Shown here: piece after piece, positions 34,485 to 44,612 of the stretch
How positions within the stretch are numbered: position 1 is the stretch's first letter
How the letters are laid out: the number at the start of each line of letters is the position of its first letter
Source of the DNA: Sphingomonas adhaesiva
GTDB taxonomy: Bacteria > Pseudomonadota > Alphaproteobacteria > Sphingomonadales > Sphingomonadaceae
DNA: 64,000 nucleotides
Reading direction: 5' to 3'
Assembly: GCF_002374855.1 (NCBI RefSeq)
Contig: NZ_NWVC01000007.1
Span: forward strand, 1-64,000
The notes under the pieces: generated by a model
The model's database searches: none
Told to the model about the DNA's origin: nothing
The model's input: the letters and a program-made list of their open reading frames with translations, nothing else
Program-made: the position numbers and the translations under genes

Positions 34485-35489
34485 ATGACCGATATTCCGA
34501 ACACGCAGCCCGACAGTCGCGACACGACGATCCTCGACGCGCCGGACAAGATGGTCAGCGTGCGCGACCTGTTCGGGATCGACAGCGACATGGAAGTGCC
34601 GGCCTTCTCCGAGGCGGACGAGCGGGTGCCAGATCTGGACCCGGCCTATGTCTTCGATCCCGATACCACGCTGGCGATCATCGCGGGGTTCGCGCACAAC
34701 CGCCGCGTGATGGTGCAGGGCTATCACGGCACCGGCAAGTCGAGCCATATCGAACAGGTCGCCGCGCGGCTGAAATGGCCGTGCATCCGCATCAACCTGG
34801 ACGCGCACATCAGCCGCATCGACCTGGTCGGGCGCGACGCGATCGTGCTGAAGGACGGGCAGCAGGTCACCGAATTCCGCGAAGGCCTGCTCCCTTGGGC
34901 GCTGCAGACGCCGACCGCTCTGGTGTTCGACGAATATGACGCCGGGCGCCCGGACGTGATGTTCGTGATCCAGCGCGTGCTGGAGACGGAGGGCAAGCTG
35001 ACGCTGCTCGACCAGAACCGGGTGATCCGCCCCAACCCCTATTTCCGGCTGTTCGCGACCGCCAACACGATCGGCCTGGGCGACACCAGCGGTCTGTACC
35101 ACGGCACGCAGCAGATCAACCAGGGCCAGATGGACCGCTGGAACGTCGTCGTCACGCTCAATTATCTGCCCGCCGTGACCGAGGCGCAGATCGTGCTCGC
35201 CAAGTCGGGCGAATATGACAAGCCCGATGGCAAGAAGGTGGTGGAGAACATGGTCCGCGTCGCCGACCTGACGCGCAAGGGCTTCATCAACGGCGACATT
35301 TCGACCGTGATGAGCCCGCGCACGGTCATCACCTGGGCGCAGAACAGCCTGATCTTCGGCGACGTCGGCTTCGCGTTCCGCCTGTCGTTCCTCAACAAGT
35401 GCGACGAGGCGGAACGTGCGCTGGTCGCCGAATATTACCAGCGCGTGTTCGGCAAGGACCTGCCGGAAAGCGTGGTGGGGAAGGCGTGA
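34485..35489 (+). CDS. cobS: Cobaltochelatase subunit CobS
   Basis: A 334-aa AAA+ subunit of the aerobic cobaltochelatase, which with CobT and CobN inserts cobalt into hydrogenobyrinate diamide. Walker A is [10 protein letters not shown], followed by [15 protein letters not shown] (Walker B) and [18 protein letters not shown]. The stop overlaps the ATG of a nucleotidyltransferase gene by one base. CobS/CobT homologs are common in alphaproteobacteria even where the full cobalamin pathway is missing. Confidence 0.95.
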   Translation: MTDIPNTQPDSRDTTILDAPDKMVSVRDLFGIDSDMEVPAFSEADERVPDLDPAYVFDPDTTLAIIAGFAHNRRVMVQGYHGTGKSSHIEQVAARLKWPCIRINLDAHISRIDLVGRDAIVLKDGQQVTEFREGLLPWALQTPTALVFDEYDAGRPDVMFVIQRVLETEGKLTLLDQNRVIRPNPYFRLFATANTIGLGDTSGLYHGTQQINQGQMDRWNVVVTLNYLPAVTEAQIVLAKSGEYDKPDGKKVVENMVRVADLTRKGFINGDISTVMSPRTVITWAQNSLIFGDVGFAFRLSFLNKCDEAERALVAEYYQRVFGKDLPESVVGKA

Positions 35490-35782
35490 TGACGCGGGCC
35501 GAAGCACTGCGGCGGCTGCGAACCCATCGTGCCGATCTGCACGCGATGGGTATCGAGCATGTCGCGATCTTCGGCTCGACCGCTCGTGAGGAAGCGGGCG
35601 CGCGATCGGATCTCGATCTGGTGGTGAAGCTGCGTCCCGACATGCGCCTGGGGTGGGACTTCTTCACGCTCGACGATCGCGTTGGCGCGTTGCTGGGTGT
35701 TCGCGTCGATATCGTGACCGAGCCGACGGACCGCCCCCGACTTCAGGCGGAGATCGACCGTGACCGCGTCGACGCTTTCTGA
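35489..35782 (+). CDS. mntA: MntA-type nucleotidyltransferase (antitoxin candidate)
   Basis: A 97-aa minimal nucleotidyltransferase. It has the pol-beta signature GSTAREEAGARSDLDLVV (G29-S30, D41 and D43) and a third acidic residue in VRVDIVTE. In HepT-MntA modules, MntA neutralises the HepT RNase by adding AMP. Here the next gene is a HEPN-type protein overlapping by 23 bp. The gene also overlaps the cobS stop by one base. The symbol rests on the pairing. Confidence 0.8.
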   Translation: MTRAEALRRLRTHRADLHAMGIEHVAIFGSTAREEAGARSDLDLVVKLRPDMRLGWDFFTLDDRVGALLGVRVDIVTEPTDRPRLQAEIDRDRVDAF

Positions 35783-36119
35783 GCGCACCCGGTCGCGCTT
35801 GCGCGACATGATCGAGGACGCTGATCGCGTGGCCGGTTTCATCGACGGGATGACGGTCGAGACGTTCGTTGCCGACGAACGTACGGTGTTCGCCGTGGAA
35901 CGGCCGCTGCAGCGGATCACGGAAGCGGCCATCCAGATTCCGCCGGAAGACGCCGCGCGCCTCGGACCGGATATTCCGGTGGCCAAGATGCGGGCATTGG
36001 GCAATCGCCTGCGCCACGAATATCGTGATGTCGCGCGGGATATCATCTTCGATTTGGTACGGATCGAAGTGCCGCTGGTCCGCGCGGCGGCCGAACTCGC
36101 CTTGGAAATGGACCGCTGA
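35760..36119 (+). CDS. hepT: HepT-like HEPN (DUF86) protein, toxin candidate
   Basis: A 119-aa helical protein of the DUF86/HepT family. The RNase motif region is [11 protein letters not shown] (R83, R85, H86, Y88), the GN-x-LRHEY variant seen in many members. It starts with GTG at 35760 inside the 3' end of the nucleotidyltransferase gene and stops one base into the cobT start codon. Together the two genes form a compact MntA-HepT module between cobS and cobT. Confidence 0.8.
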   Translation: MTASTLSERTRSRLRDMIEDADRVAGFIDGMTVETFVADERTVFAVERPLQRITEAAIQIPPEDAARLGPDIPVAKMRALGNRLRHEYRDVARDIIFDLVRIEVPLVRAAAELALEMDR

Positions 36120-37942
36120 TGGCCAACGACACCCCGCTCGATCGCTTCAAGGCGGTGCTGGGCGGCACCGCGCGCGCTTTGTCGGACGAGGCGGAGGTGG
36201 AGCTGGCGTTCACCGCCGATACGCCAACGCAATCGGGCAAGCACCTGAAGGTGCCGATGCCCGCGCGCACGCTGCCCGCCGACCAAGTGGCGGAGGCGCG
36301 CGGTTTCGCCGATGGCTTCGCGCTGCGGCTGCGGCTTCACGATGCGGGGCTGCACGCGCGCGCCGCGCCGGTGGATGCGACCGCGCGCGCGGTGTTCGAT
36401 GCGGTGGAAACCGCGCGGATCGAGGCGCTGGGCAGCCGCGGCTATCAGGGGATCGCCGACAATCTGGCGACCGCGCTGGACGTGAAGCTGCGCGCCGATC
36501 CGCTCACCCGCGCGCGCAACCGGTCCGAAGTGCCGCTGTCGACCGCGCTGCAACTGCTGGTGCGCGAGGCGCTGACCGGTGCGCCCTCGCCGGTGGCGGC
36601 GGAACCGGGGCTGGCGCTGGTGCGCGACTGGATCGGCGAGAAGACCGACCTTGGCGCGCTGGCGCTCGCGCTCGATGACCAGCGCGCCTTCCAGCAGCTG
36701 GCGACCCGGCTGCTCCAGGATCTGGAGCTGGTCGAGGGCGATCAGGTGCCCGAGGACAGCGACGAGGGCGGTGAGGAGGAGGAAGGCCAGGAGGGCCAGG
36801 AAACCGACGAGGCGGACGAGGGCGATGCCGAACAGTCCGAAGGCGACGCGCAGATGGAACAGCGCGGCCAGCAGCGCGAGGACCAGTCGTCCGAGGGCGA
36901 GAGCCAGCAGCTGGAGGGCGACGACCTCGACGATGCCGAGGGCGAGCCGGGCGACGAGGGCGAGGAGGGGATGCAGCCGGTGCGCCCCAACCGTCCGCCC
37001 GCCGACATGTCGCAGGCGTTCGACTATCGCGTCTGGACCGGCGATTTCGACGAGGTGATCGCCGCCACCGAATTGTGCGATGCCGAGGAACTGGCGCGGC
37101 TGCGCGGCTATCTCGACCAGCAGCTGGTGCACCTGCAATCCGCGGTGTCGAAGCTGGCCAACCGCCTCCAGCGGCGGTTGATGGCGCAGCAGTCGCGCTC
37201 TTGGGATTTCGACCAGGACGAAGGGTTGCTGGACGCCGCGCGGCTGGCGCGCGTGGTCGTCAATCCGATGCAGTCGCTCAGCTACAAGATCGAGCGCGAT
37301 ACCGAATTCCGCGACACGGTGGTGACGCTGCTGATCGACAATTCCGGGTCGATGCGCGGGCGCCCGATCTCGATCGCGGCGATCAGCGCGGACATCCTGG
37401 CGCGCACGCTGGAACGCTGCGGGGTGAAGACCGAAATCCTGGGCTTCACCACCCGCGCGTGGAAGGGCGGGCAGAGCCGCGAGACGTGGCTGGCCGCCGG
37501 CCGCCCGCCGCAGCCCGGCCGGCTCAACGACGTGCGCCACATCGTCTACAAGATGGCGGACGAACCGTGGCGGCGCGCGCGCAACTCGCTGGGCCTGATG
37601 ATGCGCGAGGGGCTGCTGAAGGAGAATATCGACGGCGAGGCGCTGCTGTGGGCGCATACGCGGCTGATGGCGCGGCCGGAGGATCGCCGCATCCTGATGG
37701 TCATTTCCGATGGCGCGCCGGTCGACGATTCGACGCTCAGCGTCAATTCCGGCTCGTATCTGGAACGCCATCTGCGGCAGGTGATCGGCTGGATCGAGAA
37801 GAAGTCGCCGGTGCAGCTGGTCGCGATCGGCATCGGCCATGACGTGACGCGCTATTACAGCCGCGCGGTGACGATCATGGATGCCGAGCAGCTGGGCGGC
37901 ACGATCATAGAGCAGCTGGCCTCGCTGTTCGACGCCGAGTGA
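36119..37942 (+). CDS. cobT: Cobaltochelatase subunit CobT
   Basis: A 607-aa subunit of the cobaltochelatase that works with the CobS AAA+ ring. The middle (about 200-290) is a long run of Glu, Asp and Gln, typical of CobT. The C-terminal part is a von Willebrand A domain with the MIDAS motif LLIDNSGSM (D407). ATG at 36119 overlaps the HepT stop by one base, so all four genes of the cluster are coupled. Confidence 0.95.
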   Translation: MANDTPLDRFKAVLGGTARALSDEAEVELAFTADTPTQSGKHLKVPMPARTLPADQVAEARGFADGFALRLRLHDAGLHARAAPVDATARAVFDAVETARIEALGSRGYQGIADNLATALDVKLRADPLTRARNRSEVPLSTALQLLVREALTGAPSPVAAEPGLALVRDWIGEKTDLGALALALDDQRAFQQLATRLLQDLELVEGDQVPEDSDEGGEEEEGQEGQETDEADEGDAEQSEGDAQMEQRGQQREDQSSEGESQQLEGDDLDDAEGEPGDEGEEGMQPVRPNRPPADMSQAFDYRVWTGDFDEVIAATELCDAEELARLRGYLDQQLVHLQSAVSKLANRLQRRLMAQQSRSWDFDQDEGLLDAARLARVVVNPMQSLSYKIERDTEFRDTVVTLLIDNSGSMRGRPISIAAISADILARTLERCGVKTEILGFTTRAWKGGQSRETWLAAGRPPQPGRLNDVRHIVYKMADEPWRRARNSLGLMMREGLLKENIDGEALLWAHTRLMARPEDRRILMVISDGAPVDDSTLSVNSGSYLERHLRQVIGWIEKKSPVQLVAIGIGHDVTRYYSRAVTIMDAEQLGGTIIEQLASLFDAE

Positions 37943-37961
37943 TGGCGGGCGTGAGGCGCCG

Positions 37962-38234
37962 ATGAGCGATCGCCGCAGGGCGATCGCCGCGCCGGCCGGC
38001 GGCTTCGCGGGGCCGGTGAAACGGTCGATCACCATCGCCGGACACGCCACCTCGATCAGCCTGGAACCGATGTTCTGGCGCGCGCTGGAGGGGGCGGCGG
38101 ACGCGCGCGGCCTGCCGCTGTCGGCGCTGGTCGCGGCGGTCGATGCGCTGCGCATCCAGGCCGGGGATCCCCCCAATCTGGCCAGCGCGCTGCGATCCTG
38201 GCTGTTCGCGGAATATGCGATCGGCTCGCAATAG
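37962..38234 (+). CDS. Ribbon-helix-helix domain protein
   Basis: A 90-aa protein matching the ribbon-helix-helix (RHH_4) type: KRSITIAGHATSISLEP forms the strand, and FWRALEGAADARGLPLSALVAAVD forms the two helices, ending in NLASALRSWLF. Such proteins bind DNA as dimers, but the targets here are not known. It lies 19 bp after cobT. Confidence 0.82.
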   Translation: MSDRRRAIAAPAGGFAGPVKRSITIAGHATSISLEPMFWRALEGAADARGLPLSALVAAVDALRIQAGDPPNLASALRSWLFAEYAIGSQ

Positions 38235-38236
38235 CG

Positions 38237-38258
38237 TTGACAGTGCGAACGAGTAGCA
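38237..38258 (+). promoter_or_regulatory. Promoter with Fur-box-like sequence before the siderophore receptor
   Basis: TTGACA at 38237-38242 is followed at once by TGCGAACGAGTAGCA (38244-38258), an imperfect inverted repeat with TGC/GCA ends resembling alphaproteobacterial Fur sites. This would place a repressor site between -35 and -10. The match is partial. Confidence 0.35.
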
Positions 38259-38291
38259 ATAGCTGACCCCCAACAACAAAGGGGGAAGTTC

Positions 38292-40763
38292 ATGTCGTCG
38301 TCCGTCTCGTTCCTGGCGCTTTCGTGCGTCGGCCTGATCGCGTCGGCGCCCGCGCTGGCCGCGCCGGCCGATTCGGCGCCGCGCAGCGATGCCGGCGCAG
38401 GGATAGCGGTGGCGGCGCCGTCCGATCAGGATGCCCGCGCGCGCATCCAGCGCGACGATATCGTCGTCACCGGCCTGGCCGAGCGCGCGCCTGCCGAACT
38501 GGAAAGCCCGAAGGCGACCGCCCCGCTGCTCGACACGCCGCAGACGGTGACGGTCATCTCCGACCAGGTGCTGCGCAAGCAGAACCTGCTGACGCTGCGC
38601 GATGCGTTGCAGACGATCCCCGGCATCACCTTCGGCGCGGGCGAGGGCGGCGGCGGCTATGGCGATTCGATCAACCTGCGCGGCTTTTCGGCGAACAACG
38701 ACATCACCATCGACGGCATCCGCGACACCGCGCAATACAGCCGCACCGATCCGTTCAACCTGCAGCAGATCGAGGTCTACAACGGCGCCAACACCGCCTT
38801 CAACGGATCGGGCAGCGTCGGCGGCACGATCAACCTGGTGTCGAAGGAGCCGCGGACGGAGGCGCTGACGATCGCGCAGGCCGCCATCGGCACCGACAAT
38901 TACTATCGCGCCGCGATCGACGCGAACGAGCCGCTGGCGGACAACGTCGCCGCGCGGCTGAACGCGGTCTACCACCACAATGACGTGCCCGGGCGCGACG
39001 TCGAGAAATTCGAACGCTGGGGCGTCGCCCCCGCGGTGACGATCGGCGCGGGCGGCCCGACCAGCCTGACGCTCGCCTATGTCCATCAGGAGGACCGCAA
39101 CACCCCGATCTACGGCGTCCCCTACTTCAACAACGCGCTGTCGGGCGGCGTCCTGCCCGGCGTCGATCGCAGCGATTACTACGGCTACAGCAACCTCGAC
39201 CGGCAGGATGTGACCGTCGACCGGCTGACCGCGACGTTCCGCCACCAGGTCGACGAACATATCGCGGTGCGCAACCTGACCCGCTGGCAGCGCGTCGGCC
39301 AGTATAGCGTGACCAGCGCGCCGCAGGGCACCTTCTGCCTTGCCGCCACCAACCGCCAGCCGCGCGCGACCAGCGCCACCAATGCGCAGGGGCTGCCGTG
39401 CACCACCACGGTCAACGGCACCGCGATCACCATCCCGGCGGGCCAGTGGCTGCCGTCCGGCCCGCGCGGGCTGGTGCGCGATCAGGAGAACCAGCTGCTG
39501 GTGAACCAGACCGACATCCGGCTGGAACACGGCACCGCCGGGGGCATCCGCAACGTGGCGAACATCGGCGTGTCGGCGCTGGTGGAGGACTATCGCATCA
39601 CCTCCGGTTCGCTGCTGCGCAACGCCAACGGCGCCGCCACCGCGCCGTTGCCGTTCCTGTCGATCAGCAACCCCGACACCGTCTATCGCGGCCCGATCAA
39701 CTATGTGGATACCGCGCACCAGCGCGCGACCAGCGAGAATATCGCGGTCTATGCGTTCGACACGCTGGAACTGGGCCGCGCGGTCGAGCTGAACGGCGGG
39801 GTGCGCTGGGAACAGCAGCGCACCGATTTCCGCAGCCTGCCGCTCGCCACCCTCGCGCCGGGGGTGAGCCAGCCGGTGCCCGCGCAGCTGGTGCCCGCGA
39901 TCAACCGCGAGCGGCTGTTCTCCTGGCGCGTGGGCGCGGTCTATCACCCGGTCCGCGACGTCAGCCTCTACGCCGGCTACGGCAATGCGCTGACCCCGTC
40001 GTCGGCCTCGGTGCGCGCCAGCTGCGTCAGCGTGTCGAACGCGATCGTCACCAACACCTGCGGCGTCGCGCCCGAAAAGGCGTATAATTACGAGGTGGGG
40101 GCCAAGGCCGGGCTGTTCGGGCGCCGGCTGGAGCTGACCGCGGCGCTGTTCCGCAACGAACGCACCAATTACCGCGTGCCGTCGAACGATCCGGCGCTGC
40201 CGACGGTGCAGGTGCTGGGTGGGCGCAGCCGCGTCGACGGGATCGCGCTGGGCGCGTCGGGCAACCTCACCCGCGCCTGGACGATCTTCGCCAATTACAC
40301 CTATCTCGACAGCCAGGTGCGCCAGTCGGTGTCCGACTATTGCCTGCGCAATCCGGGCGCGACCGGCTGCGGCAATTCGGCGGCCAACCCCGATCCGCAG
40401 CGCGGCCGCCCGCTGGTGCAGACCCCGGCGCATTCGGGCAGCCTGTTCACCACCTATCGCCTGCCGTTCGGGCTGGAGCTCGGCTATGGCCTGACCTACC
40501 AGGGGGCGTTCACCACCTATGTCCCGGTGCTGGCCAACGACGTCACGGTGAAGACCGACGATTACCTGATCCACCGGGCCTATCTGGGCTATACCTTCGG
40601 CAAGGGGCTGACGCTCCAGCTCAACGTCCAGAACCTGACGGACGAGAAATATCTCACCAACGTGCGCAACAACATCGATGCGACCACCGGCGTGGTGACC
40701 GGCGGCTGGGCGATGCCGGGCGACCGGCGGCAGGCGGTGCTCAGCCTGTTCTACAGCTTCTGA
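38292..40763 (+). CDS. TonB-dependent siderophore receptor (Fiu/catecholate type)
   Basis: An 823-aa outer-membrane receptor. A signal peptide (cleavage near ALAAPA) is followed by a plug domain (about 65-200: [57 protein letters not shown]) and a 22-strand barrel with [14 protein letters not shown] and a terminal Phe. Members take up ferric siderophores using TonB energy. The partner gene downstream is a PiuC/YbiX-type dioxygenase, the same pairing as fiu-ybiX in E. coli, which supports a catecholate-type substrate. Iron (Fur) control is likely. Confidence 0.93.
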   Translation: MSSSVSFLALSCVGLIASAPALAAPADSAPRSDAGAGIAVAAPSDQDARARIQRDDIVVTGLAERAPAELESPKATAPLLDTPQTVTVISDQVLRKQNLLTLRDALQTIPGITFGAGEGGGGYGDSINLRGFSANNDITIDGIRDTAQYSRTDPFNLQQIEVYNGANTAFNGSGSVGGTINLVSKEPRTEALTIAQAAIGTDNYYRAAIDANEPLADNVAARLNAVYHHNDVPGRDVEKFERWGVAPAVTIGAGGPTSLTLAYVHQEDRNTPIYGVPYFNNALSGGVLPGVDRSDYYGYSNLDRQDVTVDRLTATFRHQVDEHIAVRNLTRWQRVGQYSVTSAPQGTFCLAATNRQPRATSATNAQGLPCTTTVNGTAITIPAGQWLPSGPRGLVRDQENQLLVNQTDIRLEHGTAGGIRNVANIGVSALVEDYRITSGSLLRNANGAATAPLPFLSISNPDTVYRGPINYVDTAHQRATSENIAVYAFDTLELGRAVELNGGVRWEQQRTDFRSLPLATLAPGVSQPVPAQLVPAINRERLFSWRVGAVYHPVRDVSLYAGYGNALTPSSASVRASCVSVSNAIVTNTCGVAPEKAYNYEVGAKAGLFGRRLELTAALFRNERTNYRVPSNDPALPTVQVLGGRSRVDGIALGASGNLTRAWTIFANYTYLDSQVRQSVSDYCLRNPGATGCGNSAANPDPQRGRPLVQTPAHSGSLFTTYRLPFGLELGYGLTYQGAFTTYVPVLANDVTVKTDDYLIHRAYLGYTFGKGLTLQLNVQNLTDEKYLTNVRNNIDATTGVVTGGWAMPGDRRQAVLSLFYSF

Positions 40764-40782
40764 TCGTGGCAGGATCGCGCCG

Positions 40783-41466
40783 ATGCTGATCGCGATCTCC
40801 GACGTGCTGGATGCCGCCGCGCTCGCGCGGGTGCGCGCGATCGTCGATGCGGGCGAGTGGGTGGACGGCAACGCCACCTCCGGCCCGCAGGCCGCGCTCG
40901 CCAAGCGCAACGCGCAACTGGCCGACGGCGGCGCGGCCGCACGGGAGGCGGGGGCGATCATCCTCGACGCGCTGGGGCGCACCCCGCTGTTCGTCGCCGC
41001 CGCGCTGCCGGCGAAGGTGTGGCCGCCGATGTTCAACCGTTATGCCGGCGGGCAGGCGTTCGGCGTCCATATCGACAATGCGGTGCGCGTGCGCCGCGAC
41101 AGCGATTTCCGCCTGCGCAGCGACCTGTCGGCGACGCTGTTCCTGTCGGAACCGGCCGCCTATGACGGCGGCGAACTGGTGATCGAGGACCGGTTCGGCG
41201 AACAGCGCGTCAAGCTGCCCGCCGGGCATATGGTGCTCTACCCCGCGTCCAGCCTGCACCGCGTCGAGCCGGTGACGCGCGGCGCGCGGGTGGCCAGTTT
41301 CTTCTGGATCCAGTCGATGGTCCGCGACGACGGCGCGCGGCGCATCCTGTTCGACCTCGACCAGGGGGTACAGGCGGTCGCCGCGGCGCAGGGCCAGGAC
41401 GCGCGCGCCACGGTGGCGCTGACGGGGGTGTACCACAACCTGCTGCGCCGCTGGGTGGAGGCGTAG
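40783..41466 (+). CDS. Fe(II)/2-oxoglutarate-dependent PKHD-type hydroxylase (PiuC/YbiX)
   Basis: A 227-aa non-heme iron dioxygenase. The HxD...H triad is visible: H96 and D98 in FGVHIDNAV and H159 in [12 protein letters not shown], with R166 positioned to bind 2-oxoglutarate. The family (PiuC/YbiX) is regularly encoded beside iron-siderophore receptors; the substrate is not known. It starts 19 bp after the receptor gene, so the two form an operon. Confidence 0.93.
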   Translation: MLIAISDVLDAAALARVRAIVDAGEWVDGNATSGPQAALAKRNAQLADGGAAAREAGAIILDALGRTPLFVAAALPAKVWPPMFNRYAGGQAFGVHIDNAVRVRRDSDFRLRSDLSATLFLSEPAAYDGGELVIEDRFGEQRVKLPAGHMVLYPASSLHRVEPVTRGARVASFFWIQSMVRDDGARRILFDLDQGVQAVAAAQGQDARATVALTGVYHNLLRRWVEA

Positions 41467-41530
41467 CGGGGCGGGGGCTGCGTGACGTACGCCGCCCCCC
41501 GATGTGTCCGGGGCCGCCGCGCCCCCCTCC

Positions 41531-41611
41531 GTCATCCCAGCGAAGGCTGGGATCTCTGGACGATAGCACGCGACCAGAACCGCCGAAGGCCCCAGCCTGC
41601 GCTGGGGCGAC
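41531..41611. repeat. REP doublet (REPIN-like) between convergent genes
   Basis: Left: GTC then ATCCCAGC-GAAG-GCTGGGAT (stem 41534-41541 with 41546-41553). Right, inverted: GCCCCAGC-CTGC-GCTGGGGC (41589-41596 with 41601-41608), then GAC. The AT pairs of the left stem are replaced by GC pairs in the right one, so the fold is kept while the sequence changes. About 35 bp separate the palindromes. It may end transcription from both sides (hydroxylase and murA). Confidence 0.85.
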
Positions 41612-41622
41612 GATTGCCCGCC

Positions 41623-42906
41623 TCAGCCGCCGCCGTCGCGCTCGATATCCGCGCCGACCGCCGACAGCTTCTCCTCCAGCCGCTCGTACCCGCGATCGAG
41701 GTGATAGACGCGCGCGACGCTCGTCTCGCCCTCCGCGACCAGCCCGGCGATGATAAGGCTCATCGACGCGCGCAGGTCGGTCGCCATCACCGGCGCGCCG
41801 ACCAGCCGGTCGACGCCCTTCACCACCGCGGTGCGCCCGCGCACCTGGATGTCGGCGCCCATCCGCGCCAGTTCGGGGACGTGCATGTAGCGATTTTCGA
41901 AGATCGTCTCGGTCAGCACGCTGGCGCCCGCCGCCTTGCACAGCATCGCCATGAACTGCGCCTGCATGTCGGTGGCGAAACCGGGGTAGGGCGCGGTGGT
42001 CAGCGTCAGCGGCCTCAGCTGGCCATCGCTGGTGACGACGATCGAATCGCGCCGTTCCTCGATCCCCACGCCCGCCTCGCGCAGCGCGGTCAGCGTCGCG
42101 CCCATCGACGCGACGTCGACGTTGGTCAGCTCCACCTCGCCCCCGGTGACCGCCGCGGCGCAGGCATAGCTGCCCGCCTCGATCCGGTCGGGCATCACGG
42201 CATAGGTCGCGCCGTGCAGTTCGGCGACGCCCTCGATCTCCAGCGTCTCGGTGCCGATGCCGTCGATCCGCGCACCCATCGCCACCAGGCAGCGGCACAA
42301 ATCGACGATCTCCGGCTCGCGCGCGGCATTCTCGATCCGACTCGATCCGCTGGCGGTCACCGCCGCCATCACGACATTCTCGGTCGCGCCGACCGACACC
42401 ACCGGGAAGCGATACCGCCCGCCCGACAGCCGTCCGCCGGGCGCGGTGGCGGTGACATAGCCCGCGCTCATCTCCAGATCGGCACCGATCGCCTCCAGCG
42501 CCTTCAGATGCAGGTCGATCGGGCGGTTGCCGATCGCGCAGCCGCCCGGCAGCGACACGCGCGCCTGCCCGGCCCGCGCCAGGATCGGGCCGAGCACCAG
42601 GATCGACGCGCGCATTTTGCGCACGATGTCATAGGGCGCCTCGGTAGAGGTCAGCTGCCCGGCGCGGATCGTCATGACGCGGCCGAAATCCTCCGGCCGG
42701 CTGCCCTCGATCGTGGTCGATGCGCCCAATTGGTTGAGCAGATGGCCGAAGCCGTCGACGTCGGCCAGCCGCGGCAGGTTGCGCAGCGTCAGCGGCTCGT
42801 CGGTCAACAGCCCGCAGGGCATCAGCGTGAGCGCGGCGTTCTTCGCGCCGGAAATCGGAAGCTTGCCGTTCAGGCGACGGCCGCCGCGGATGAGGATACG
42901 GTCCAT
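41623..42906 (-). CDS. murA: UDP-N-acetylglucosamine 1-carboxyvinyltransferase
   Basis: A 427-aa enzyme that performs the first committed step of peptidoglycan synthesis, adding enolpyruvate from PEP to UDP-GlcNAc. K22-N23 lie in ISGAKNAAL, and the catalytic C123 is in [13 protein letters not shown], so the enzyme should be fosfomycin-sensitive. [14 protein letters not shown] and the DYDR-like [10 protein letters not shown] near the end are typical. Confidence 0.96.
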   Translation of the reverse strand: MDRILIRGGRRLNGKLPISGAKNAALTLMPCGLLTDEPLTLRNLPRLADVDGFGHLLNQLGASTTIEGSRPEDFGRVMTIRAGQLTSTEAPYDIVRKMRASILVLGPILARAGQARVSLPGGCAIGNRPIDLHLKALEAIGADLEMSAGYVTATAPGGRLSGGRYRFPVVSVGATENVVMAAVTASGSSRIENAAREPEIVDLCRCLVAMGARIDGIGTETLEIEGVAELHGATYAVMPDRIEAGSYACAAAVTGGEVELTNVDVASMGATLTALREAGVGIEERRDSIVVTSDGQLRPLTLTTAPYPGFATDMQAQFMAMLCKAAGASVLTETIFENRYMHVPELARMGADIQVRGRTAVVKGVDRLVGAPVMATDLRASMSLIIAGLVAEGETSVARVYHLDRGYERLEEKLSAVGADIERDGGG

Positions 42907-42953
42907 CCCGATGCTCTAGCCAGTCCGCATCGCCGCGCCAAGCGAGCGATCGC

Positions 42954-44321
42954 TCAGCGCGCCACGCCCACCGCATCCAGATGCCCGTCGATCGCCGCCA
43001 GCAACCGCGCCAGCCCGTCGGCGTCGCGCGCCTCCGCGCGCAGCGTCAGCGCCGCCTGCGTGTTCGACGCGCGCAGCAGCCACCAGCCGTCGTAGGTGGA
43101 GACGCGGATGCCGTCGGTGGTGTCGACGCGCGCGCCCGCATCGGCGACGCGCGCGGCCACCGCGGCGACGATCGCGACCTTGTCCGCCTCCGCCACGCGC
43201 ACGCGGATCTCCGGCGTGGCGTAGCGCGGCGGGGCGGCATCGCGCAGCGCGGCCAGCGACCGGCCCGACAGGTGGACGGCGTGGATCAGCCGGATCGCGG
43301 CGTACAGCGCGTCGTCGAACCCGTAATATTCGTCCGCGAAGAAGATATGGCCCGACAGCTCGCCCGCCAGCGGCGCGCCGGTTTCCTTCATCCGGCGCTT
43401 CATCTGACTGTGCCCGGTCCTGCCCATCACCGGGCGCCCGCCCAGCGCGGCGATCCCCGCGAACAGCGTGTCGCTGGACTTCACGTCGGCGACGATCGTC
43501 GCGCCCGGCATCCGCGCCAGCACCGGCGGCACCAGAATGGACAGGATGTCGTCGCCCCACAGCACGCACCCCGCGCCGTCGACCGCGCCGATGCGGTCGC
43601 CGTCGCCGTCGAAAGCCAGTCCGAAATCGAGCTTGTTGTCCGCGACCAGCGCCTTGAGATGCGCCAGATTGTCCTCGACCGTGGGATCGGGGTGGTGATG
43701 CGGAAAGGTGCCGTCGACGTCGCAGAACAGCAGGTGATGCTCGCCGGGCAGCCGGCGGGTCAGCCGGGCGATCGCCGGGCCGGCGGCGCCGCTGCCCGCG
43801 TCCCAGCCGATGCGGAAATCGCCCCCGGCATAGCCGGCGAGCAGCCGCGCGACATAGGCGTCGGCGACGTCGGCATCGGTGACGCTGCCGGGCCGGCCGG
43901 CTTCCCAGTCGCCGGCGGCGGCGATCCGGGCGAGATCGCGGATATCCTCCCCGAAAAAGCTGTCGTGTCGAAGTACCAGCTTGAAGCCATTGTCCTCGGC
44001 GGGATTATGGCTGCCCGTTACCTGTATGCCGCCATCCACTTCTAGCGTGGCTTCCGCGAAATAGAGCATCGGCGACGGACCCAGGCCGATCCTCACCACG
44101 TCCACCCCGCCCGCGGTCAGCCCGTCGACCAGCGCGGCTTCCAGCAGCGGCGAATGCGTCCGCCCGTCGCGCCCCACCGCCACCCGCCGCCCGCCCGCGC
44201 GCCGCACCCGCGTGGCGAAGCTGCGCCCGACCGCGAGGGCGTCGGCGGCGGTCAGCGTTTCGCCGACGGTACCGCGCACGTCGTAATCGCGCAGGATATC
44301 GGGGTGGAAGACGTGCGCCAT
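42954..44321 (-). CDS. Phosphomannomutase/phosphoglucomutase
   Basis: A 455-aa alpha-D-phosphohexomutase of the AlgC type. The start (FHPDILRDYDVRGTVGE) places it in the PMM/PGM group. The phosphoserine is S104 in VTGSHNPAEDNGFK, the metal loop is AFDGDGDRIG, and the sugar-binding loop is GELSGHIFF. It supplies mannose-1-P or glucose-1-P for polysaccharides and lipopolysaccharide. I chose the ATG at 44321, which overlaps the J-domain gene stop by one base. Confidence 0.93.
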   Translation of the reverse strand: MAHVFHPDILRDYDVRGTVGETLTAADALAVGRSFATRVRRAGGRRVAVGRDGRTHSPLLEAALVDGLTAGGVDVVRIGLGPSPMLYFAEATLEVDGGIQVTGSHNPAEDNGFKLVLRHDSFFGEDIRDLARIAAAGDWEAGRPGSVTDADVADAYVARLLAGYAGGDFRIGWDAGSGAAGPAIARLTRRLPGEHHLLFCDVDGTFPHHHPDPTVEDNLAHLKALVADNKLDFGLAFDGDGDRIGAVDGAGCVLWGDDILSILVPPVLARMPGATIVADVKSSDTLFAGIAALGGRPVMGRTGHSQMKRRMKETGAPLAGELSGHIFFADEYYGFDDALYAAIRLIHAVHLSGRSLAALRDAAPPRYATPEIRVRVAEADKVAIVAAVAARVADAGARVDTTDGIRVSTYDGWWLLRASNTQAALTLRAEARDADGLARLLAAIDGHLDAVGVAR

Positions 44322-44584
44322 CACGCCTCCGGCCGGCGCAGTCGCTCCAGCAGCAGGTCGCGCGCGGCATTGGCGCGGCGCGTCGCCTCGTCCGAACCGC
44401 CGCGGTCGGGGTGGACGTCCGCCACCAGCCGGCGGTGCGCGGCGCGGATCTCGCCGGCATCCGCGCCGGCCGGCACGCCCAGCAGCGCGCGCGCGTCGCG
44501 CACCGCCGACGGACGCCGCGCGGCGGGCTTCTTCAGCAGCCACCAGATGCCCCAGATCAGCAGCGCCGCGACGATCCACTTCAT
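44321..44584 (-). CDS. Small membrane-anchored J-domain protein
   Basis: An 87-aa protein with an N-terminal membrane helix (WIVAALLIWGIWWLL) and a C-terminal J-domain with the HPD motif in DVHPDRGGSDEATR. J-domains stimulate DnaK-type chaperones; this one would work at the inner face of the membrane. It is coupled to the phosphohexomutase gene downstream. Confidence 0.88.
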   Translation of the reverse strand: MKWIVAALLIWGIWWLLKKPAARRPSAVRDARALLGVPAGADAGEIRAAHRRLVADVHPDRGGSDEATRRANAARDLLLERLRRPEA

Positions 44585-44612
44585 GGCCGTGTGCCCCTTT
44601 TGCGAGCGCCCG

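Noticed and set aside
35435..38293. Minus-strand open frame of 952 codons
   Set aside because: Antisense to MntA/HepT, cobT and the RHH gene, all of which have recognisable motifs on the plus strand.
37905..41036. Minus-strand open frame of 1043 codons
   Set aside because: Antisense shadow of the TonB-dependent receptor gene.
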